Assembly (NCBI RefSeq): GCF_050908235.1
Contig: NZ_CP194340.1
DNA length: 64,000 nt
Source of the DNA: Pseudoramibacter alactolyticus
GTDB taxonomy: Bacteria; Bacillota; Clostridia; Eubacteriales; Eubacteriaceae
Strand: one strand, 5' to 3'
Below the pieces are notes generated by a model. That model made no database searches. It saw only the letters and a program-made list of their open reading frames with translations, and was not told the DNA's origin. This document shows positions 58,561 through 64,000 of the stretch, piece after piece (positions within the stretch are counted from its first letter, which is position 1; the number at the start of each line of letters is the position of its first letter). Made by a program: the position numbers and the translations under genes.

Positions 58561-58790
58561 TTAAAATAAAAAAAATCCCTTTATATTCGATATCGAATAT
58601 AAAGGGACGATTTGAACGCGGTTCCACCCTTTTTGGCACGAACGGTGCCCTCTTTATTATCTGAGTAACGGTCAGCGTCCGGAGCCGGTCAATCCCGGTC
58701 TGCTCCAAGGCGGTCTCACGAAAATAATTCTTAGGATTTTCACAGCAACCAATCCCTCTCTTGAAGAATCCATTTTCTTCGGTCCTTTTC
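58561..58790 (-). promoter_or_regulatory. T-box riboswitch of thrS
   Basis: The minus strand carries the T-box core AAGGGTGGAACCGCG (58617-58631) and a terminator with a perfect 15-bp stem, TCCCTTTATATTCGA (58576-58590) with TCGAATATAAAGGGA (58593-58607), followed by T-run. The stem I region occupies about 58650-58785. Specifier expected to be a Thr codon; not resolved by eye. Confidence 0.92.
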
Positions 58791-58885
58791 AAAGCATTTT
58801 TAATGATTGAGTCTTATTATAGTCAAAGTTTTACATAAAATCAAATCTTTTTGAAAAAATGAAAATCTACAGTACAGCTCAAAGT

Positions 58886-59467
58886 TTATTGCCCCTTTTG
58901 ACTGGAACCGGCGTATCCGCCGTTTCCCAGGTCCGAATCTTGAGCGCTGAAGCTAAATACCTTATAGGTTGCATTTACTTTTTGAAAGCCAACCTTTGCC
59001 TGATAACGGTCTGTTAATTTTAATGTAATCTGATACTCTCGGTTCTTCGCAATAACCGACGGGTTTGAAACATTAATCGGAGAGCTCACATCTGTATAGG
59101 TGCTGATATCCCGGACGACATCAACGCCATTGGCTGCATCGCCGCCGGAAAGCATTGTGTCCAGATCCTTTGCAAAAACAGTCGTCATATAGGTTTTAGC
59201 CTTGGTAAAATCTTTTTGATGGGCAGCCTGATAAAAGGCCACTGCATCTTTTTTCATTTGATCAATTTGATCCTGTGACAATGTGTTGTTTTTTGTCGTC
59301 TTTTTCTGTAAAGATTTGTTTGTATCCTTAGGCACCGTCACTTCTGGTTGGCCAACGCTTTTTGAAGAAACCCTATCCTTTTGTCGGTAATGCTTCCACA
59401 CATTAAACCCCGCGGCGGCGGCGGCTATCAAAATCAAAATAACAAGCAACACAATTTTTTTCTTCAT
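58886..59467 (-). CDS. Membrane-anchored extracytoplasmic protein, unknown
   Basis: A 193-residue protein with a Lys-start, an N-terminal membrane helix (about 4-21) and an extracytoplasmic remainder. A Ser/Lys/Thr-rich linker (about 28-65) leads to a domain with helical first half (DQIDQMKKDAVAFYQAAHQKDFTKAKTYM in family region) and a beta-rich end (REYQITLKLTDRYQAKVGF). The layout resembles NTF2-like or DUF-type secreted domains, but I cannot name the family. GGAAGGGA precedes the ATG. Confidence 0.7.
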   Translation of the reverse strand: MKKKIVLLVILILIAAAAAGFNVWKHYRQKDRVSSKSVGQPEVTVPKDTNKSLQKKTTKNNTLSQDQIDQMKKDAVAFYQAAHQKDFTKAKTYMTTVFAKDLDTMLSGGDAANGVDVVRDISTYTDVSSPINVSNPSVIAKNREYQITLKLTDRYQAKVGFQKVNATYKVFSFSAQDSDLGNGGYAGSSQKGQ

Positions 59468-59596
59468 AAAAAATCCCTTCCAATCACATGATTAATTTTT
59501 AAAATATATATTTGCCGTTGAATATCGATTTTATTAAATATTATACTGTAAACAAAAGAGAGCGTAAAGAAGATTAAATTTTATTCTTTCTTTTTA

Positions 59597-59625
59597 TTGA
59601 CAATTTTTTAGTCATATTGCAAAAT
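59597..59625 (+). promoter_or_regulatory. Possible promoter of the S24 regulator gene
   Basis: Consensus TTGACA (59597-59602) with a 17-bp spacer to a weak CAAAAT (59620-59625). Confidence 0.4.
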
Positions 59626-59646
59626 AGTGATGAAAGGAATAAAAAA

Positions 59647-60357
59647 ATGGGACTTGAAAAAATTAGTGAATACAAGAAAAAGATGCGTCTGACAACCAAA
59701 GAACTATCGAACCGCTCCGGTATTCCGATCAGCACATTGAGCAAATTATTAACAGGCGAAAGCAATAACCCAACGCTTAAAAATCTTCAGGCTTTGGCCA
59801 ACGTTTTTGAATGTTCTCTTAATGATTTCGGCGCACTGGATACCTTTGATTTGAGTATTTCCAATTCAGAGCGGGAACAGATAAGAAAAATCCGAAAAAT
59901 GGATCCTTATGGACGAAAAGCTGTGAATACCTTAATCGATATTGAATTCGAACGGATTTTGCAAAAGGAACCCAATTCTGACGTGGCCAGATGGGTGGAT
60001 CTTCCCTTTCAACTGCTTAAAGCCTCGGCGGGATCCGGTCAGTTTTTGGATGCCGAAAACTTTGAAATGCGGGCATTTAAAAATCCACCAGTCAGTGCCG
60101 ATTTTGCACTGAAGATTTCCGGCGACTCCATGGAGCCGAAATTTTCCGATGAAGAAACCGTTTTTGTTCACCAGCAACCAGATCTTGAAGATGGGCAAAT
60201 TGGTATTTTTGTTTTTAACGGTGAAGGATACATCAAGCAGATGGACCGAAAGGGGCATTCTCTTATTTCGCTCAATACTAAATACGATCCCATATTAATT
60301 ACAGGTTCTGATCAGTTTCGAATCGTGGGAAAGGTTGTCGGCAAAGCTCAGCATTAA
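59647..60357 (+). CDS. XRE/S24 LexA-like repressor
   Basis: A 236-residue repressor with an XRE helix-turn-helix (LTTKELSNRSGIPISTLSKLL) and a C-terminal S24 autoprotease domain. The cleavage pair AG is at about 128-129 (KASAGSGQ), the nucleophile Ser161 is in SGDSMEP and the base Lys197 in GYIKQMD, so RecA-stimulated self-cleavage is possible. It resembles phage CI or stress repressors rather than the winged-helix LexA; no phage genes are near. AAAGGA precedes ATG 59647. Confidence 0.88.
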   Translation: MGLEKISEYKKKMRLTTKELSNRSGIPISTLSKLLTGESNNPTLKNLQALANVFECSLNDFGALDTFDLSISNSEREQIRKIRKMDPYGRKAVNTLIDIEFERILQKEPNSDVARWVDLPFQLLKASAGSGQFLDAENFEMRAFKNPPVSADFALKISGDSMEPKFSDEETVFVHQQPDLEDGQIGIFVFNGEGYIKQMDRKGHSLISLNTKYDPILITGSDQFRIVGKVVGKAQH

Positions 60358-60386
60358 ATATTTAATTGCGCGCCAAACCAAAAGAT

Positions 60387-60423
60387 ACCATCAGGATAAA
60401 TATGAAATGCTGGTGGTTTTTTT
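60387..60423 (+). terminator. Terminator after the S24 regulator
   Basis: ACCATCAG (60387-60394) and CTGGTGGT (60410-60417) with one wobble, then seven T. Confidence 0.7.
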
Positions 60424-60504
60424 ATTTCCAAATTCAAAGTGATAAAAATAAATACCGATGAAATGATAATTCCATATCTGCAATAGCCCCTACATAATTT
60501 AAGT

Positions 60505-60580
60505 GTTCCCGCGAGGGAAAGAAATCCCCGGTCCTAATAAACCCCGGCTGACCTTCCCTCGGAAAATCAGCCGGTTAAAG
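60505..60580. other. Structured non-coding segment, possible pseudoknot
   Basis: CCGGCTGA (60544-60551) and TCAGCCGG (60567-60574) form a stem whose loop contains TTCCCTCG (60554-60561), the exact complement of CGAGGGAA at 60512-60519. This gives an H-type pseudoknot on either strand. It is GC-rich against an AT-rich background and lies in the 3' region of both neighbouring genes. Not matched to a known RNA family by eye. Confidence 0.4.
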
Positions 60581-60592
60581 CAACGCCATTAT

Positions 60593-60880
60593 TCAACGTG
60601 TCATTGTATTGTCAGCATCGTGTTTTTTTAACAGTCGCAGTTTAATTTTCCGCAGCTGCTGTCCACGTGTGCTGGTCATCAGAACGCCAATAACGATCAT
60701 ACCAAAAGCAATTCCCAGCATCACACCCTGGGCAAAATCAAACACAGCACTCGGCGTTTCCGGTTCAAAAAACAAAGTAATGAAGTATATAACTATCGAA
60801 ATCAATGCCACGATATAAAAAATATGCAGACGTTTTGTCAGTTTCAGTTTTTCTTCATTGCTGTAGTCTGCCACTTTCAA
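60593..60880 (-). CDS. Small membrane protein, two transmembrane helices
   Basis: A 95-residue protein with transmembrane helices at about 18-38 and 50-70 and a basic C-terminal tail (KIKLRLLKKH). Start is uncertain: TTG 60880 or GTG 60874, neither with a clear SD, so the gene is less certain than its neighbours. Family not recognised. Confidence 0.5.
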   Translation of the reverse strand: MKVADYSNEEKLKLTKRLHIFYIVALISIVIYFITLFFEPETPSAVFDFAQGVMLGIAFGMIVIGVLMTSTRGQQLRKIKLRLLKKHDADNTMTR

Positions 60881-61072
60881 TCATGAGACAAAAATGTCCC
60901 TTTATCAATATCGTTTTTTCCATGGTTTAATCGACCGATAATTCCGTTAAAATCAAAACAGGATATCTGCTAAAGCGGATCACAAACCAAGTGTGCGAAA
61001 TCCAAATCATCAGGTACAACTTCATAATATAAAAAGCCATCCGCGCGTCCAAGGCGTGGTTTTCGGCATACA

Positions 61073-61110
61073 AAAAAGCTGAATCTCAATTCAATGAGAT
61101 TCAGCTTTTT
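61073..61110 (-). terminator. Terminator after the adhesin gene
   Basis: AAAAAGCTGAATCTCA (61073-61088) and TGAGATTCAGCTTTTT (61095-61110), a perfect 16-bp stem 20 bp beyond the adhesin stop. The 60881-61072 interval shows no gene. Confidence 0.85.
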
Positions 61111-61129
61111 TACTTAATAAAATATTCTT

Positions 61130-62380
61130 TTATCCCCTCTTGTTCATCTTTCTTTTATTTGCAATCACGCCCAATACGATTAAGACGGCCGCTCCTGTCA
61201 AGAAGGTCGCCACAGGAAGCAGCAACGATGTGTTGTCGCCGGTTTTTACAGATTTCCCGGGTTTCGTCGCAGATTTTACAGGCTTTGCCACATGTTTATC
61301 ATACATCGTGACGGTTTGATCCTGTCCTGCCACAAATTTAATCGATTCGTGATTCAGCTCGTAATCTTTTGGAGCCACGACTTCTTTGAGAATGTATTCT
61401 CTCCCGGTTATGAGATTCTTAATGAAGTGAGCATTCTGCGTAGAGGTCCATTCGTCGACCAAATCACCGGTTTTTGCATCCAAGACTTTCATCTTTGCCC
61501 CGGGAAGTTCCTTTTTGCTGGTGATGTCTTTTTTAGTGACGGACACATTGCTGAACTTGAGCCATTGCGCTTTAAACGAAGTAGCCGCTGCAGTATCCTT
61601 TATAACTTTAAGGTGCCCCAAGTTTTGTTTTTCGGGCGCTGTCTTAACGATTAACGGCTGATAAACAAAATTTTTGCCAACACTTCCTGTGCTGTATTCT
61701 CCGGTCACACCGGCATCAGCTTCTAAATGGAAGGAATCTCCCACAGAAAGCGTGATGTTTTTGATTAAGACCGTCCCGTCTTTTTTGATCAGTCTGACGC
61801 CTTCCGGCAGAACAAAACTTAATGTTTGACCCGCGTCTCCTTTAACTTCGTTTTCTTCGGTAACCTGAACCTTTTTCGCTGAATTCCACGAGACCTTAAG
61901 TTCTGATTTCGCGAACTGTGTGGCTTTAGTCGGCGGTGCCGGCTGAGTTTTGAGAAATTCTTTAAATTCCTTCACACCTTTAATTCCGTCATTATTGGTA
62001 TTTTTGTAAAAATCGCTGAGTACGCGGGAAGTAACGACAACCCCTTTCGCCTCATTGCCTTCAAAGCCACTCCATGGCTTTTGACCATATTGTCCGTAAT
62101 AAAGCGCTTTAAACACATCGGGATTCTTACTGATATCTTCACCTAAGGCTTTATTCGGCCCGCTATTGTCCGATTCAACACAAAAGCACTTCATGCCATT
62201 ATATTCAAAAACGGTCGCTTCTTGTCCCTCCCATTTCCCAACTGATTTACTCGTAATTTCACCTTCAGCATGAACAGATGTCATCGTTGCCGGGATCAGA
62301 AATATCATCATAAACGCCAGGGCCGCTATCATCATTAATGCATGTCTTTTGATTGTCATCAAATTTTCTTTACCGTTCAC
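61130..62380 (-). CDS. Cell-wall-anchored surface adhesin with Cna_B/SpaA domain
   Basis: A 416-residue surface protein. Signal peptide (about 8-39, ending SVHAEG), an N-terminal region resembling thioester adhesin domains (NGMKCFCVESD, then ALYYGQYGQKPW), a central beta-rich region (about 160-270), a SpaA/Cna_B isopeptide-type domain (about 275-365; VSVTKKD Lys, YILKEVVAP Glu, TMYDK) and a sorting signal SVKTGD with a hydrophobic helix and basic tail NKRKMNKRG. The motif is a VKTG variant of LPxTG. GTG 62380 follows GGAGGA. No sortase is in the window. Confidence 0.82.
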   Translation of the reverse strand: MNGKENLMTIKRHALMMIAALAFMMIFLIPATMTSVHAEGEITSKSVGKWEGQEATVFEYNGMKCFCVESDNSGPNKALGEDISKNPDVFKALYYGQYGQKPWSGFEGNEAKGVVVTSRVLSDFYKNTNNDGIKGVKEFKEFLKTQPAPPTKATQFAKSELKVSWNSAKKVQVTEENEVKGDAGQTLSFVLPEGVRLIKKDGTVLIKNITLSVGDSFHLEADAGVTGEYSTGSVGKNFVYQPLIVKTAPEKQNLGHLKVIKDTAAATSFKAQWLKFSNVSVTKKDITSKKELPGAKMKVLDAKTGDLVDEWTSTQNAHFIKNLITGREYILKEVVAPKDYELNHESIKFVAGQDQTVTMYDKHVAKPVKSATKPGKSVKTGDNTSLLLPVATFLTGAAVLIVLGVIANKRKMNKRG

Positions 62381-63230
62381 TCTTTCCTCCCATATTTTTT
62401 GAGCTAAAAATTTAATTATAACATATATGTTTTAATGACTCTATTATAGCATATGTTTTTAATTAAAAAAGCATTTTTAAATACTTTTTTAATTAAAATT
62501 ATTTTTATTATTGGCATTGCTTGGACACATTTATCCATATCAGCAGTCTTGGCAAAGATTACAACCGTCTCCCGGCTTCTTTGTATCGGGCTCCTAATGA
62601 TCCTTCTGTTGCATTCATCCAATACTTTTCGCCAAATATCTAAAATAAATTCTATTTATGTGCATTATAAAAGCGGAGACTCGAAATCCTTACAAAATAA
62701 ATTCTACTGTTCGCCCGGGTGAACTGTCAATATGTTTTCCTCTCAGACGAATTGAAATGCCTTTTGATCGCAATTTTTGAAACTTAAAAAAATGTAGAAT
62801 TTCAGTTAAATACATATACCTTTGCTTCTCCAAAGCTTTTTCTTAAAATTTCTTAAAATTTTTAGCGAAAAAGGGAAATCAATGTTATCAATTAATTATT
62901 TTTTAAGAAGGACCTGACGATTTTCAGGAAATATATCAGTATTTAAAAATTCAGGGACGGTCCTTTTATTTCTATCCATTATTTCTTTGATAGAGCGCAT
63001 AAAAATAGTTTGAATCCCCAAGAAAGGAGCTGAACAACGGAGGAACAATTTTGGGCGGCGCTGACCCCTTTAGTTAAACCTTGCGTTTGTTATGCGGCTA
63101 TTTGAAGTGACATCCGTGTCGATTTTATGTTCTCCCCAAAGACGATGACAATATAAAATTAAAAAACAGAATACGGTACAGCTTTTAGCGGATCTTCAAA
63201 TCATCTCAAGGAATATTTTTCTTTTTAGAA
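62381..63230. other. AT-rich non-coding stretch with a structured segment
   Basis: About 850 bp with no supported gene. Open frames at 62416-62622 (-) and 62453-62722 (+) overlap each other and lack SD sequences. The minus-strand frame from about 62650 to 62500 (DECNRRIIRSPIQRS and on) has protein-like composition and may be a fragment. A structured segment lies at 62908-62966: AAGGACC/GGTCCTT enclosing CCTGA/TCAGG and ending in a T-run, as in a small RNA end. Confidence 0.5.
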
Positions 63231-63273
63231 AGAATAAAAAAATTGCATCAGTATCACAATGACCTGATGCAAA
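63231..63273 (-). terminator. Terminator of the tRNA-Ser/tRNA-Ala operon
   Basis: On the minus strand TTGCATCAG (63272-63264) pairs with CTGATGCAA (63251-63243) and is followed by seven T. Confidence 0.75.
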
Positions 63274-63353
63274 AGGAAAAAGACAACCCGGGTCGCGGCC
63301 AAATCATCTTCCCACAAAAAAACTTGGCCGAAACCAAGCTATTCTTTCAAAAA

Positions 63354-63429
63354 TGGTGGAGATGAGGGGATTCGAACCCCTGACCTCGTAAATGCGAATC
63401 ACGCGCTCTCCCAGCTGAGCTACACCCCC
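63354..63429 (-). tRNA. tRNA-Ala (anticodon CGC)
   Basis: A 76-nt cloverleaf with encoded CCA. D arm GCTC...GAGC, anticodon stem CGTGA/TTACG with loop TTCGCAT (anticodon CGC), T arm with GTTCGAATC. Acceptor pair G3:U70, the alanine identity element, is present. It decodes GCG. Confidence 0.95.
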
Positions 63430-63453
63430 ACGAGGCTATTGAATTATTTAAAC

Positions 63454-63542
63454 TGGCGGAGAAGGTGGGATTCGAACCCACGTGCCCCGGAGGGCAACCG
63501 CATTTCGAGTGCGGCTCGTTATGACCACTTCGATACTTCTCC
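63454..63542 (-). tRNA. tRNA-Ser (anticodon CGA)
   Basis: An 89-nt class II tRNA with encoded CCA. Anticodon stem CCGCA/TGCGG with loop CTCGAAA (anticodon CGA, decodes UCG), a long variable arm (TGCCC/GGGCA) and T arm GTTCGAATC. First gene of a two-tRNA operon. Confidence 0.95.
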
Positions 63543-63559
63543 AAACGATCACTTTCAAT

Positions 63560-63588
63560 ATTGTAAACTGGAGAATAAAATCTGTCAA
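63560..63588 (-). promoter_or_regulatory. Promoter of the tRNA operon
   Basis: On the minus strand TTGACA (63588-63583), 17-bp spacer, TACAAT (63565-63560), ending 17 bp before the tRNA-Ser 5' end. Confidence 0.82.
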
Positions 63589-63675
63589 GGATTTTATATT
63601 GAATCGATGGAAAAAAATATCTATAATGAAAATAGATTTTCAATCATTGTATTTAAAGTTTAAAAGGAGATTTTC

Positions 63676-64000
63676 ATGGCGGAACAACTCGGCTTTATCG
63701 GTGCCGGTAATATGGCTCAGGCCATTTTTAAAGGTATTTTAAAAACAAAAAAATTTGCCGCAACCGATATTCACATTTATGATCCGGACGGCGACAAGCT
63801 TCGACAACTGACAGAAGCATACGGCGTGATTGGTGAAGCTTCTAATATCCATGTTTGTACTCATGCCGATGTGCTTTTTCTATGTACAAAGCCCAACGTT
63901 TATCCGACGATCATCAACGAAATCAAATCGGCTGTTGACGTGAATACAGTCATTGTCACCATTGCCGCGGGGCAATCCATTCGCCGAACAGAATCGCGCT
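63676..64000 (+). CDS. proC: Pyrroline-5-carboxylate reductase (partial, runs off the window)
   Basis: The first 108 residues of ProC, which reduces pyrroline-5-carboxylate to proline with NAD(P)H. The nucleotide-binding GFIGAGNMAQAI lies at residues 6-17, followed by DVLFLCTKPN and VIVTIAAGQSI. AAAAGGAGA precedes ATG 63676. The C-terminal two thirds are beyond the window. Confidence 0.9.
   Translation, partial: MAEQLGFIGAGNMAQAIFKGILKTKKFAATDIHIYDPDGDKLRQLTEAYGVIGEASNIHVCTHADVLFLCTKPNVYPTIINEIKSAVDVNTVIVTIAAGQSIRRTESR

Noticed and set aside
58547..58792. Upstream extension of the thrS reading frame
   Set aside because: The extra frame runs through the T-box leader; the SD and family start place the first codon at 58546.
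59647..60357. S24 repressor as evidence of a prophage
   Set aside because: No structural, replication or lysis genes are nearby; it may be a stand-alone stress repressor.
63000..63075. Very short ORF (8 codons) after GGAGG near 63040-63075
   Set aside because: Too short to support, with no conserved context or promoter seen.

Overview
The window is bacterial chromosome from a low-to-mid GC Gram-positive, most likely a fermentative anaerobe of class Clostridia (Eubacteriaceae-like; the genus is a guess). The evidence is strong SD-led starts, a glmS ribozyme, two T-box leaders (pheS, thrS), an infC-rpmI-rplT operon with an L20-type leader, a CcpN/PPDK pair, two phosphate acetyltransferases, class I two-subunit fumarase, an ACT/phenylacetate-CoA ligase pair and S24/XRE, LacI and MarR-type regulators. 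No rRNA, CRISPR array, plasmid or prophage structural genes were seen.

Layout. 1-10.1 kb (+): rho, rpmE, prmC, efp, a zinc-ribbon protein, an Asp23 protein, then a compact operon nusB / TsaD-like paralogue / xseA / xseB / prenyl synthase / glgB. 10.1-13.5 kb: an unknown gene, a solitary ArsD-like gene, a decaying IS3-family element and gene remnants. 13.5-20.6 kb: two paralogous pta genes (-) flank tcdA (-), an amino-acid-binding lipoprotein, trmD, a MarR-like regulator overlapping citrate synthase, and a wrecked IS200-type transposase. 20.8-34.5 kb (+): a two-component system, trmL, a fumarase/aminotransferase/LacI operon, a TraB-family protein, an amino-acid ABC permease and ATPase, hisJ and ccpN-ppdK. 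35.0-39.9 kb (+): three consecutive secreted cell-wall hydrolases. 40.0-43.5 kb (-): ACT protein, PaaK and GlnRS. 43.6-45.7 kb: glmS with its ribozyme. 45.8-49.7 kb: tyrosine recombinase, HtrA protease, an unknown gene and zapA. 49.8-58.8 kb (-): a translation cluster (dprA-like, pheT, pheS with T-box, rRNA methyltransferase, rplT, rpmI, infC, thrS with T-box). 58.9-64 kb: a membrane-anchored protein, an S24 regulator, a small membrane protein, a cell-wall-anchored adhesin, a non-coding stretch, a tRNA-Ser/tRNA-Ala operon and the start of proC.

How the genes work together. Central carbon genes (pta twice, citrate synthase, fumarase, PPDK) sit beside likely local regulators (MarR-like, LacI, CcpN). 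Translation genes are controlled by RNA leaders. Cell-envelope functions (three hydrolases, HtrA, an adhesin, glmS) form a second theme. The most unusual items are a Rho factor with two RNA-binding blocks, an orphan ArsD-like protein lacking the vicinal cysteine pair, an htrA leader whose SD is separated from the ATG by a stem-loop, and an infC that appears to start at ATA.
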